From the NCBI RefSeq assembly GCF_013836145.1, contig NZ_CP057483.1, positions 1,302,001-1,366,000 of the forward strand: a DNA stretch of 64,000 nucleotides. The letters run 5' to 3'. A program made the position numbers and the translations under genes. The notes under the pieces were generated by a model. That model searched no databases, was not told the DNA's origin, and saw only the letters and a program-made list of their open reading frames with translations. The DNA is from Citrobacter sp. RHB25-C09. GTDB lineage: Bacteria > Pseudomonadota > Gammaproteobacteria > Enterobacterales > Enterobacteriaceae. This document shows, in pieces, positions 7,924-16,643 of the stretch (its first letter is position 1; each line of letters starts with the position of its first letter).

Positions 7924-7955
7924 GGAATATATATTCACTACTGATTTATTATTCA
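7924..7955. promoter_or_regulatory. Double operator of the sugar cluster, copy 1
   Basis: GGAATATATATTCA (7924-7937), four bases, then TGATTTATTATTCA (7942-7955). The same arrangement with the same spacing recurs at 13336-13367 before the importer operon, with 27 of 32 bases identical and all but one of the differences in the spacer. It lies in the 312-bp divergent gap (7808-8119) between the transketolase operon and the regulator gene, so it is the best candidate binding site for that regulator. I saw nothing else definable in that gap. Confidence 0.7.
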
Positions 7956-8119
7956 CGATTAAAGATATGCTTTGTTTTCCGGTTTGTCCATGCCCGGTAT
8001 GGGCAAATTTTGGAGAAAGGAGAAAAGGATCACACTTGCCTCTGGCGACTGATTGAGGAGATGGCTTGTTATCTATGCAGGTATGAATAAAAATAACAGG
8101 AGTTTACAGGGGGATTACC

Positions 8120-9079
8120 ATGTCGAAGCAGGATGAACAACGGTTGCTGGTAAAGATAGCCACGCTCTATTACGCCGAAAATAAAAAACAGTCAGAAATT
8201 GCCACGCTGCTGCACCTGTCGCAGTCTTTTGTCTCCCGTGCGCTGACGCGCTGTCAGAAAGAAGGGCTGGTCAAAATTACCGTCGTGCAGCCGACCAATA
8301 TTTTCGTCTCTCTTGAGAAGGCGCTGGAGGAGCAGTACGGCATTCGACAGGCGATCGTGGTGGACGTTGGCGATGACCCGACGAGCGCGCAGATCAAACA
8401 CGCCATCGGCAGCGCAGCGGCGCACTACGTTGAAACCCGAATCCGTCCCGAAGACCTTGTAGGGATCTCCTCCTGGAGCAGCACCATTCGCTGCATGGTG
8501 GATGAAATGCATCCGCAGAATATACGCGCGGCAGGGGTGATTCAACTGCTGGGCGGCGTCGGGCCAAACGGCAACGTTCAGGCCACCATCCTTACCCAGC
8601 AACTGGCGGCGCATCTTGGCTGCCCGGCATGGCTGCTGCCTTCTCAGAGTATCGAGCACTCCGTCGAGGAGCGTTCGCGGCTGGTCAACAGCCCGGACGT
8701 CGCGGCGGTGGTCGATAAATTTGCCGAAGTGGACGTGGCGATTGTCGGCATCGGCGAGCTGGAGCCATCACAGCTACTGAAAAACTCCGGCAACTACTAC
8801 AACGAAGAGATGCTTACCCTGTTGGCTGAGCGTGGCGCGGTAGGAGACATTTGTTTGCACTATTACGACGCCGCCGGTAAGCCGGTCCTCACGCCTGAAG
8901 AAGATCCGGTGATCGGTATGGAGCTGGCGCAAATTCGTGACTGCAAACACGTCATTGCGCTGGCTGGGGGAAAGGACAAACGCAACGCTATTCGCGGCGC
9001 GTTGCAGGGCAACTATATCGACGTACTGATTACCGATTACCCAACCGCACGGAGCCTGGTGAAGGGTCACCTGGCCTGA
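8120..9079 (+). CDS. SorC/DeoR-type sugar-binding transcriptional regulator
   Basis: Predicted 319-residue regulator. The N-terminal helix-turn-helix is at about residues 20-55 (IATLLHLSQSFVSRALTRCQ). It is followed by a long sugar-binding domain of the SorC/LsrR type, with the phosphosugar-isomerase-like segments SSWSSTIRCMVDEM and VGIGELEPS. Members usually sense a phosphorylated intermediate of their pathway. The gene is transcribed away from the transketolase operon and toward the end of the importer operon, so it sits inside the cluster it probably controls. A REP-like palindrome lies just after it. Confidence 0.85.
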   Translation: MSKQDEQRLLVKIATLYYAENKKQSEIATLLHLSQSFVSRALTRCQKEGLVKITVVQPTNIFVSLEKALEEQYGIRQAIVVDVGDDPTSAQIKHAIGSAAAHYVETRIRPEDLVGISSWSSTIRCMVDEMHPQNIRAAGVIQLLGGVGPNGNVQATILTQQLAAHLGCPAWLLPSQSIEHSVEERSRLVNSPDVAAVVDKFAEVDVAIVGIGELEPSQLLKNSGNYYNEEMLTLLAERGAVGDICLHYYDAAGKPVLTPEEDPVIGMELAQIRDCKHVIALAGGKDKRNAIRGALQGNYIDVLITDYPTARSLVKGHLA

Positions 9080-9091
9080 TCTGCTGAATAT

Positions 9092-9123
9092 GCCGGGTGG
9101 CGGCTTCGCCTTACCCGGCCTAC
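9092..9123. repeat. REP-type palindrome between convergent genes
   Basis: The sequence GCCGGGTGGCGGCTTCGCCT runs into TACCCGGCCTAC, the typical enterobacterial REP layout. It lies in the 64-bp gap between the regulator and the importer permease gene. Confidence 0.8.
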
Positions 9124-9143
9124 AGACAGAGACCGCTTGAACG

Positions 9144-10232
9144 TTAAGTCGCTTCCATCGCCGCCTTCTGCGCGACCACGGCGGCTTTTTGCTGCATTCG
9201 GTTTTGCATCTGGTCAATGATGACCGCAACGATAATCACGATCCCTTTAATCACCATTTGCCAGAATTCGCTGACGCCCATCATTACGAGACCGTCGGCG
9301 AGAAAGCCGATAACAAAGGCACCGATCAATGTGCCGAGGATGGTGCCGCGCCCGCCCGCCAGCGAGGTGCCGCCGAGAACGACCGCCGCGATGGCGTTCA
9401 TTTCAAAGGCGGTGCCGTTTGCCGGATGGCTGGCGGAAAGCTGCGCCGACACCACGATTCCGGCAATGGCGGCGCACAGGCCGGAGAGGGTATAGACCCA
9501 AATCTTGACCTGCTTGACCTTCACGCCAGAGAGTTCGGCGGCGCGTTCGTTATCGCCAATGGCGTAAACATGGCGGCCAAACGGCAGGCGGCGGGCAACG
9601 TAGGCGATGATCAGCGCCAGCACAATCATCATCCAGATGGCCCATGGAATGCCAAACAGCGTCCCCGCACCTATCTCGTCAAAGCCGGTATTGCCTAACT
9701 GCGGGTTGCCCGACAGCCCCGGAAAGGTTTGTCCGTCGGAGGTCAACATCGCTGCCCCGCGCAGAACGTACATTGTGCCGAGGGTGCAAATAAACGGCGC
9801 GACGTTATAGCGGGTAATAATCCAGCCGTTTGCCGCGCCAATCAGCCCGCCGACCAGCAGCACCAGCGGCACGATAACCCAGACGCTGGGGAAAATTGCG
9901 ATGCCAAACATTGGCAGCACAATGCCTTTGGTGATAAGCCAACCCGCTATCATCCCGCACAGCCCCAGCGTTGCGCCAATCGACAGGTCGATTCCTGCCG
10001 TAATAATGACAAAGGTGATCCCCAGCGCCAGGAATGCGTTAATGGCGATATGCTTGATCATAATGACCATGCTGCCGCCGGAGAGAAAGCCCGGCACGGT
10101 AAAAGCGAAAAAGCCGACGATAAGAAACAGCGCGATAAAAGTACGCAGTTTCAGGATCAGCAGCAGAATATTTTCCCGCGAGAATGATGCCCCTGAACGG
10201 GGGGCAATGGCGACGGATTGAATGGTTTTCAT
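9144..10232 (-). CDS. RbsC-type sugar ABC transporter permease
   Basis: Predicted 362-residue inner-membrane permease of the ribose/xylose-type ABC family, with about ten hydrophobic segments. Family hallmarks are ITAGIDLSIGATLGLCGM, NGWIITRYNVAPFICTLG and AAVVLGGTSLAGGRGTILG. The ATG at 10232 follows AGGGG with 7-base spacing and lies one base past the ATPase stop; an in-frame GTG six codons upstream overlaps that site and is less likely. It is the last gene of the order binding protein - lipoprotein - ATPase - permease, and would form the channel for the cluster's sugar. Confidence 0.92.
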   Translation of the reverse strand: MKTIQSVAIAPRSGASFSRENILLLILKLRTFIALFLIVGFFAFTVPGFLSGGSMVIMIKHIAINAFLALGITFVIITAGIDLSIGATLGLCGMIAGWLITKGIVLPMFGIAIFPSVWVIVPLVLLVGGLIGAANGWIITRYNVAPFICTLGTMYVLRGAAMLTSDGQTFPGLSGNPQLGNTGFDEIGAGTLFGIPWAIWMMIVLALIIAYVARRLPFGRHVYAIGDNERAAELSGVKVKQVKIWVYTLSGLCAAIAGIVVSAQLSASHPANGTAFEMNAIAAVVLGGTSLAGGRGTILGTLIGAFVIGFLADGLVMMGVSEFWQMVIKGIVIIVAVIIDQMQNRMQQKAAVVAQKAAMEAT

Positions 10233-10233
10233 G

Positions 10234-11760
10234 TCAGAACCCCTGAGCACTTGCGGTTACCAGCGCCGATTCCTCGGCCCGATCGCGAACGATATCGGCG
10301 GTCATTTTGCCGCCGGACATCACCAGAATGCGGTCAGATATCGCCATAATTTCTTTTAAATCTGAGGTGGAAAAGACAACGGCGATGCCCTGGCGCGAAA
10401 GCTCCACCATCATGCGAAACACATCGGCTTTTGCCCCCACGTCGATGCCGCGCGTTGGTTCATCCAGAAACAGGATTTTCGGATTGGTGAGCAGCGAGCG
10501 GCCAATCACCACCTTTTGTTGATTCCCGCCGCTGAGTGCCTGAATTTCAACGTCGGGCGACGAGACCTTAATCGATAAGTCGCCGATGGTGCTGGCGACC
10601 ACCGCCTCTTCATCGCGATGGGAGATGGCGAAGCCGCGCTGGAGTCGTCGCCAGAGGCTGGCAATCGTCAGGTTGGTGGCGACAGACGAAATGGGGAAAA
10701 TACCGGTGCGCTTGCGGTCTTCAGGGACCAGACTCATTCCCATGCGAATACGCTCGGCGGTGGCTAAGCGCTGCGGAACTGGCTTGCTGTCCAGCCACAG
10801 TTTGCCGAGGTAATTGCGCTCGGTACCGAGCAGGCATTCAAACAGCTCGGTGCGCCCCGCGCCCATCAGGCCATAAATGCCGACAATCTCCCCGGCGTGT
10901 ACGCGAAAGCTGACGTCGTTGACGACCGCATTGCCCGCGGCGTTGACGCAGGTAATATGCTCCGCTTCCAGCACCGGCGCGCCAAAGGTACGCCCCGGTT
11001 CGAGAAAATTGCTGACCGGATCGCTACCCAACATTTCCCGGACAATCCACGGCACGTCAATGTCGCAGACCTTCGCTTCGGCCTGGAATTTGCCGTCGCG
11101 CAGAATGGTGATGACGTCACCAATGGCCATCAGTTCTTCCAGACGGTGCGAAATGTAGATGATCGACACCCCCTGGCGAGTCAGTTCGCGGATCACACGG
11201 AATAGAATTTCGACTTCCGTTTTACTCAACGCAGAGGTGGGCTCGTCCAGAATCAGGATATCGGCATCCTCCGCCAGCGCTTTGGCGATCTCGATAAGCT
11301 GCTGCTGCCCGACCTTCAGGTTGCCGACCAGTTCGCGCGGCGAGATCGGCTGATCGAGGCGCTGCAACAGTTCAGCGGCGCGTTTTTCCTGCTCGGTTTC
11401 ATTGATCGGCGTAACGCCCTTTTGCAGCTCCCGGCCAAGAAAAATATTCTCTGCCACGTTGAGGTTTTCGAACAGATTCAGTTCCTGATGCACCATCCCG
11501 ATGCCGTGTGCGGCGGCATCTCGGGTATTCGCGAAACGCACCTGCTGACCGTTGAGCCACATTTCACCGAGGCTCGGCTGCTGAACGCCAGCGAGGATTT
11601 TCATCAGCGTCGATTTGCCCGCGCCGTTTTCGCCAATGATGACGTTAACTTTGCCGCGCCAGACGCGGTAATCCACTGCATCAAGCGCCACCGTTCCAGG
11701 AAAGAGCATCGAAATCCCTTTCGTTTCGAGGATCACATCTTCAGCCGGGACCTCGTTCAT
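10234..11760 (-). CDS. RbsA-type sugar ABC transporter ATPase (two nucleotide-binding domains)
   Basis: Predicted 508-residue fusion of two ABC cassettes, as in RbsA and XylG. The first domain has Walker A GENGAGKST, signature-type VGQQQLIEIAKAL and Walker B ILILDEPTSAL. The second has the degenerate Walker A GLMGAGRTE, signature SGGNQQKVVIGRSL and Walker B ILFLDEPTRGIDVGA. It overlaps the lipoprotein gene by one base and precedes the permease by one base, so the importer genes are translationally coupled. Confidence 0.94.
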   Translation of the reverse strand: MNEVPAEDVILETKGISMLFPGTVALDAVDYRVWRGKVNVIIGENGAGKSTLMKILAGVQQPSLGEMWLNGQQVRFANTRDAAAHGIGMVHQELNLFENLNVAENIFLGRELQKGVTPINETEQEKRAAELLQRLDQPISPRELVGNLKVGQQQLIEIAKALAEDADILILDEPTSALSKTEVEILFRVIRELTRQGVSIIYISHRLEELMAIGDVITILRDGKFQAEAKVCDIDVPWIVREMLGSDPVSNFLEPGRTFGAPVLEAEHITCVNAAGNAVVNDVSFRVHAGEIVGIYGLMGAGRTELFECLLGTERNYLGKLWLDSKPVPQRLATAERIRMGMSLVPEDRKRTGIFPISSVATNLTIASLWRRLQRGFAISHRDEEAVVASTIGDLSIKVSSPDVEIQALSGGNQQKVVIGRSLLTNPKILFLDEPTRGIDVGAKADVFRMMVELSRQGIAVVFSTSDLKEIMAISDRILVMSGGKMTADIVRDRAEESALVTASAQGF

Positions 11761-12368
11761 TACTGAGCCTCCTGTTGTAGCGTCAGTGCTGCGGCGTTTT
11801 CCGCCTTGCCACCGTTGAGGGTGACCGCCATCAACACCGTGGCGGTTTTGCCAGCCCAGCTTTCATCCACGGGCGGCAGGGTTTTCACCGCTTCCCGATT
11901 GTAGGCGCGGGAAAGTTGGGCAAACTGCACCTGATTGGTGAAGTCCTCAAACTTAAAGCCTGCGGCGTCGCGAATGGCGTTACCACGCATCACCGGTCCC
12001 AACTGGATCTCCAGCGGTTTTCCGTTGACGTTCATGACCAGCGATCTCTCCCTGGTGTTGGAGACATCGACTTTTTCGATGCGGCTGGTCAGACGAACAA
12101 ACACGCTTTCAGGCGCGCCTGAGTGGGTTGCCAGACGGGTTGTCAGGGCGGTTGCGTCGAGGGCATGCTGATTCGCGGTGTCGACGACGCGAGGCTGCCA
12201 GGTTTGTTGCGCGATCTGCTGTGGCGTCAGGTTGTCGAAACTGGCTTTGGCATTAGGATCGGCGGGGATCACCGGCTTACCATTTTCGTCCAGATCGACA
12301 ACCGTGCAGGCCGTCAGCAACAGGGCGGCGCAGCCTGTTAGCGCGGCACCCCATTGTGTTAACCACAT
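11760..12368 (-). CDS. DUF2291 family predicted lipoprotein
   Basis: Predicted 202-residue protein. It has a hydrophobic N-terminus and a lipobox-like LLTACTVV that places Cys21 for lipidation. The body resembles the DUF2291 family, which I recall as often encoded with RbsABC-type importers. No enzymatic motif is visible. Its place between the binding-protein and ATPase genes suggests a periplasmic, membrane-anchored accessory of the importer; its actual role is unknown. Confidence 0.72.
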   Translation of the reverse strand: MWLTQWGAALTGCAALLLTACTVVDLDENGKPVIPADPNAKASFDNLTPQQIAQQTWQPRVVDTANQHALDATALTTRLATHSGAPESVFVRLTSRIEKVDVSNTRERSLVMNVNGKPLEIQLGPVMRGNAIRDAAGFKFEDFTNQVQFAQLSRAYNREAVKTLPPVDESWAGKTATVLMAVTLNGGKAENAAALTLQQEAQ

Positions 12369-12379
12369 AATGCCTCCGC

Positions 12380-13321
12380 TTAGTTGCTGAGATTAAACAT
12401 GTTCAGCTTGCTGGCGTTGGCTTCGTCGATCAGCACGCAGTCCATAAGCTGTTTCTCATCTTTCTGCGCTTTGCCGTTTTTCAGGAAATAATCGGCCTGC
12501 TCGACAGCCATTTGAGCCTGCTGCCAGCCAGGCTGGAGTACAGTGGCCTTGATATTGCCTTTGTTAATGATGGAGTCGCGGGTGTAGTCGCTGCCATCAA
12601 AGCCGACCACGATGACATTGTTTTTCCCGGCGGCCTTCAGCGCGGCTTCCGCACCCAGCGCCATCGTGTCGTTGCCGGAAATCACACCGACGATATCGGG
12701 GTTAGTTTGCAGGATGGCTTCCATACGGGTGAAAGCTTCCGTCTGACTCCAGTTGGCGGTCTGCTGGGCAACCATCTTCATGTCAGGATAATCGTCCAGC
12801 ACGTCGTGATAGCCCTGAGAGCGTACCGAGGCGTTGGTATCGGACTGACGCCCCAGAAGTTCGACATACTTGCCTTTCCCGTCCAGTAGTTTGGCGAATT
12901 TTTCTGCCCCGAGCTGCGCGCCCTGGTAGTTATTGGAGACGATTTGCGCCACGGCAACGCCGGTTTTGTTGATCTCGCGGTCAATCAGGAACGCCGGAAC
13001 GCCTGCGGCTTTCGCTTTCTCCAGCGGGCCGACGGTGGCATCTGCGCCCGCGTTATCAAGGATGATGGCTTTGGCTTTACGGGCGATGGCCGTTTCAATG
13101 AGCTGGTTTTGTTTATTCACGTCATCATCATGAGACGCCACCAGCGTGGTATAGCCCAGTTCTTTTGCTTTTGCCGCAGCGCCATCGGCTTCCGCTTTGA
13201 AGAACGGGTTGTCATGAGAAGGGGTGATAATGGCGATGAGTCCATTGTCGGCAGCATACAGCGCACCAGATGCCGAAAGGATCGAAGCCAGTAAGACAGA
13301 TTTTACAAAGGTCGTGTTCAT
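12380..13321 (-). CDS. RbsB-type periplasmic sugar-binding protein
   Basis: Predicted 313-residue solute-binding protein with a signal peptide (about residues 1-24, cut after ALYAA or close by). The mature protein has the ribose-binding-protein fold motifs IAIITPSHDNPFFKAEADGA, DNAGADATVGPLEKAKAAGVP and DREIN, and ends in the family C-lobe. The ATG at 13321 follows GGAG with 6-base spacing; an in-frame GTG four codons upstream covers that site. It is the first gene of the importer operon, 15 bp downstream of the double operator at 13336-13367. Some binding proteins of this class are known to bind D-apiose. Confidence 0.92.
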   Translation of the reverse strand: MNTTFVKSVLLASILSASGALYAADNGLIAIITPSHDNPFFKAEADGAAAKAKELGYTTLVASHDDDVNKQNQLIETAIARKAKAIILDNAGADATVGPLEKAKAAGVPAFLIDREINKTGVAVAQIVSNNYQGAQLGAEKFAKLLDGKGKYVELLGRQSDTNASVRSQGYHDVLDDYPDMKMVAQQTANWSQTEAFTRMEAILQTNPDIVGVISGNDTMALGAEAALKAAGKNNVIVVGFDGSDYTRDSIINKGNIKATVLQPGWQQAQMAVEQADYFLKNGKAQKDEKQLMDCVLIDEANASKLNMFNLSN

Positions 13322-13335
13322 CGTTTTCTCCACAT

Positions 13336-13367
13336 TGAATATATATTCAAATATGATTTATTATTCA
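13336..13367. promoter_or_regulatory. Double operator of the sugar cluster, copy 2
   Basis: The perfect palindrome TGAATATATATTCA (13336-13349) is followed, four bases on, by TGATTTATTATTCA (13354-13367). It repeats the arrangement at 7924-7955 in the same orientation relative to the downstream operon, 15-46 bp before the binding-protein start. Confidence 0.7.
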
Positions 13368-13438
13368 AGGTAACGATAAATGGAGATAATAGAACTGTCT
13401 ATGTTTTGAACGTCTAATTTTTTAAAAGGAGAAAAGGA

Positions 13439-14101
13439 TCACGATCCTGACGGGAAATCGTGGCACACCGTAATCACCGCGTTTTGACGTGCAAGCCACA
13501 GCACGTTGACGGTTTTATTGCCGATGTTTGGCGCAAATGAAGACAGAATTTGCAACGTTAACTGCGTCTGGCTTAAGGCGATGATTCTGGCGCTGTCGAA
13601 CCCGATCAACGGATGCGTCTGCCCGAAAAAGGCCTTATAGAGGCTCTCTTTGGCAGAGAACGCCAGCGTCAGGGCGAGAGGAAAGGGGAGAGGACTTAAG
13701 CGTAAAAGCCGCTCTTCTTCGCTGTCAATGAGGGAGTACTGGAGTTCTGCCGCCGTCTGCGGGGTAAAAAGGGTTTCTATGTCGATGCCCACCGGCCGTC
13801 GCGAGACGACCGCCAGCGCAGTGGTTGCGCAGTGGCTGATGCTGCCAGACAGCCCTTCAGGCCAGAGCGGTTGACGCTGCGCGCCAATGCCCGGTACGGC
13901 TTTACTGCCGTAGTCCCTCAGCGCATGTACGGCGGCAATCCGTCCGGCCAAGTGTTCGGCTTTGCGCTTGCGCCCGGCGCTGGCCAGTTGCGCAGAATGG
14001 GGGAGCCACAGCAAATCCTGCTCGTGAAAGCTGGCGGGGTCAAATTCGATCCGGTGCAGGGTGCAATCAGCAATCGGAAAGGCGCTATGGGTGGTCTTCA
14101 T
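13439..14101 (-). CDS. entD: Enterobactin synthase phosphopantetheinyl transferase EntD
   Basis: Predicted 220-residue Sfp-type transferase that attaches 4'-phosphopantetheine from CoA to the carrier domains of EntB and EntF. The Mg/CoA motif PVGIDIETLF and the signature FSAKESLYKAFFG are intact, as is the SGSISHCATTALA segment. It follows fepA by 47 bp on the same strand and probably shares its Fur-controlled transcript. It is slightly longer than the E. coli protein. Confidence 0.96.
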   Translation of the reverse strand: MKTTHSAFPIADCTLHRIEFDPASFHEQDLLWLPHSAQLASAGRKRKAEHLAGRIAAVHALRDYGSKAVPGIGAQRQPLWPEGLSGSISHCATTALAVVSRRPVGIDIETLFTPQTAAELQYSLIDSEEERLLRLSPLPFPLALTLAFSAKESLYKAFFGQTHPLIGFDSARIIALSQTQLTLQILSSFAPNIGNKTVNVLWLARQNAVITVCHDFPSGS

Positions 14102-14148
14102 CGTTACTTGTTAAGCCCCTTCCTCAGACGAGAGAGGGGCGTCAGGCA

Positions 14149-16401
14149 TCAGAAGTGAGTGTTTACGCTCATATACCAGGTACGACCCGGTTCGTTATAG
14201 GTGTACGCTCCGGCCCCGGCAATGTAGTTCGCCCCGGCAAGGTCGCCGGTGGTCTGCGCATTACCGGCGCGCCACAGACGCTTGTCGAAGACGTTATCCA
14301 CGCCGCCCGTCAGGCTGACGTTTTTCGTTACGTCCCAGGTCGCGCTCAGGCCGACAATGCTATAAGGGCTGACTTCGGTCGTTTCCGGACCGACTGCAGG
14401 CTGTCCCTTATAGTTGTATTTCTTCGGCTGCTGTTTACCGTACCAGGTGAAGGTCGATTGCAGCGCGAGGTCTTCACGCGCCTGCCAGCTCAGCGTCGAG
14501 TTCAGCGTATATTCCGGGATAATCGACAGGCGATCGCCGGTGGTTTTGTTCTCGCTTTTCAGCATATACGTGATGTTATTGGTCCAGTTAACCGTCTCGC
14601 TCACCGGGACGTTTAACGTTCCTTCCAGACCTTCCACCACCGCTTTAGGCACGTTATCCCACTGATACAGGTCGGTACCCCTGCCGTTTTGACCGACCGC
14701 TACGTAGCCCGCTTCAATTTTGTCGCGATAATCGTTGCGGAACCAGGTGACACCGGCCAGCCAGCCGTCGCGTTTAAATTCCAGTCCAATTTCTTTATTG
14801 ATGCTGGTTTCGGCTTTCAGGTCGTCATTACCCTGCAAATAACAGCCACCGGCGCTGGCGTAGCAACCTTGCCCTTTGCTGTAGAGGATGTAGTTCGGGT
14901 TGGTTTGATAGAGGCTCGGCGCTTTGTACGCGCGGGCAATGCCCATTTTCAGCGTGAAATCATCGCCAAGTCCTTGTGACAGATTAAGCGACGGACTCCA
15001 GTTATCCCCCACGATGCTGTGGTGATCGAAACGCAGGCCCGGCGTCAGCATGGTGCTGTCGGTCAGCTCCATATTGTTCTCCGCAAACAGAGAGAAAATC
15101 TCCGCTTTCGAATACGGGCTGCGATCGGTTGAACTTACGCCAGGTATTGCGCCGCCGGTGTTGTTTCCTGTGAGCGCCTGCCCATTGGAACTCATGTCCT
15201 TCATACGCTGTTGATTCCATTCGGTTCCCAGCGTCAGGTTCTGATTAACCAGCACATCGAGGGGTAAATTAATTTCGCTGTGCAGCATGACGTCGTTCAG
15301 ATCGGTATCGACGAAATCCTGACTGGCTTTTTCATTGAATTTACCTTCCGTACCGCCGGCTAACCCTTCCGGCATACGCGAGTTACGCGTATGTTCATAC
15401 TGCACCCAGTTACTGGTGGTGATGCCGTTATCCCAGCCGCCGTTCCAGGTTAACGCATAATTCTGTCGATACATGCGGTTGGTTTCATCGCCGTATTTCG
15501 AGCGGGTATACGCGTCGGAGTTGGTGTTTTGCGTATCACCGGCATACAGGTTGCCCTGACGGCTGTAGCCGGCTTCCAGTTCCAGAGACTGGAGCGGGGC
15601 AAAGTCCCAACGAACTGTCCCGTTGATATCTTTGTTGATGACCCCTTCACGGCCTGCCGGCAGCGTGCTGGCGTAAGTTCCGGCACGGGCAGATTGATGG
15701 CCTTTGTTGATGTCCCAGGCGTCAGCCTGCGTTTTATCGAGATTGCCGTACAGGCGGAAGCTGAAGTCGCCTCCCAGCGGGCCGTTCAGGCTAAAGTTGG
15801 TGCGTTTGGTGGCACCTTCCTCTTTATGCTCCGGCGCGTTGAAATAGGTATCCCACGAGCCGTGCCATTCGCCGCTGCCTTTTTTGGTGATGATGTTGAC
15901 CACGCCACCGGCGGCGCCGTTACCGTAACGGGCTGCGGCAGGACCGCGCAGCACTTCGATGCGTTCGATCATTTCGGGTGGCACCCACGCGGTATCACCG
16001 CGCGTATCACGTTCGCCACGCCAACCCTGACGCACCGAATTACGGCTGGTGACCGGCTTGCCGTCGATCAGGATCAGGGTATTTTCTGGCCCCATACCGC
16101 GAATGTCGATCTGGCGGTTGTTGCCGCGCTGACCGCTGGTGGCGTTACCGGTCAGGTTAACGCCGGGCATGGTGCGGATGATTTCAGCCACGTCGCGCGC
16201 GGGCGGATTTTTACGAATTTCATCTGCAGTAATGGTCGACACGCCTGGCGCTTGCAGGTTCTGCTGAGCGGCGGTAACCACGATGGTATCTTCAAGAGGT
16301 GCGGCAGTGCTATCGGCCGTTTCTTCTGCCATTGCGGGCAGCGCTACCCCGTAAATCCCTAAGTTGACCAATAAGGCCAGTGTATGAATCTTGTTGTTCA
16401 T
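14149..16401 (-). CDS. fepA: Ferric enterobactin outer-membrane receptor FepA
   Basis: Predicted 750-residue TonB-dependent receptor. A signal peptide (about residues 1-25, ending ALPAMA) is followed by the TonB box DTIVVTAA. The plug domain (to about residue 175) contains QIDIRGMGPENTLILIDGKP, and the remainder is a 22-strand barrel ending in SVNTHF with a terminal phenylalanine. It imports ferric enterobactin into the periplasm. The gene diverges from fes across a 242-bp control region with Fur-box-like sequence. Confidence 0.97.
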   Translation of the reverse strand: MNNKIHTLALLVNLGIYGVALPAMAEETADSTAAPLEDTIVVTAAQQNLQAPGVSTITADEIRKNPPARDVAEIIRTMPGVNLTGNATSGQRGNNRQIDIRGMGPENTLILIDGKPVTSRNSVRQGWRGERDTRGDTAWVPPEMIERIEVLRGPAAARYGNGAAGGVVNIITKKGSGEWHGSWDTYFNAPEHKEEGATKRTNFSLNGPLGGDFSFRLYGNLDKTQADAWDINKGHQSARAGTYASTLPAGREGVINKDINGTVRWDFAPLQSLELEAGYSRQGNLYAGDTQNTNSDAYTRSKYGDETNRMYRQNYALTWNGGWDNGITTSNWVQYEHTRNSRMPEGLAGGTEGKFNEKASQDFVDTDLNDVMLHSEINLPLDVLVNQNLTLGTEWNQQRMKDMSSNGQALTGNNTGGAIPGVSSTDRSPYSKAEIFSLFAENNMELTDSTMLTPGLRFDHHSIVGDNWSPSLNLSQGLGDDFTLKMGIARAYKAPSLYQTNPNYILYSKGQGCYASAGGCYLQGNDDLKAETSINKEIGLEFKRDGWLAGVTWFRNDYRDKIEAGYVAVGQNGRGTDLYQWDNVPKAVVEGLEGTLNVPVSETVNWTNNITYMLKSENKTTGDRLSIIPEYTLNSTLSWQAREDLALQSTFTWYGKQQPKKYNYKGQPAVGPETTEVSPYSIVGLSATWDVTKNVSLTGGVDNVFDKRLWRAGNAQTTGDLAGANYIAGAGAYTYNEPGRTWYMSVNTHF

Positions 16402-16570
16402 TGGAAGTCCTGCTTTTCTTTAGCCACGTGTACCCGATGCCTGTCATCAGCATCTGGCCCGATGTTGTCCGCTGCGACGTAAACCCTTCATTCCAGACGA
16501 GTACGTCGCGCGGTTGGTTAAAACGTGTTCGCGCTTCCCACAGCGCGACACTACGCTATTGCAAATGCAA

Positions 16571-16595
16571 ATAGTTATCAATAATATTATCAATA
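16571..16595. promoter_or_regulatory. Fur-box-like site in the fepA-fes divergent promoter
   Basis: The AT-rich run AGTTATCAATAATATTATC (16573-16591) resembles the Fur consensus of repeated NATAAT/ATTATN hexamers. It occupies the position of the known E. coli fepA-fes Fur region, which would repress both directions in iron-replete cells. Confidence 0.65.
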
Positions 16596-16643
16596 TATTT
16601 CGCGAATTAATAGAAATTGCACAATAAACATGGGGTTAAGACG

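Noticed and set aside
15529..16362. A 277-codon open frame opposite fepA
   Set aside because: It lies wholly within fepA on the other strand, where the fepA protein is certain and complete.
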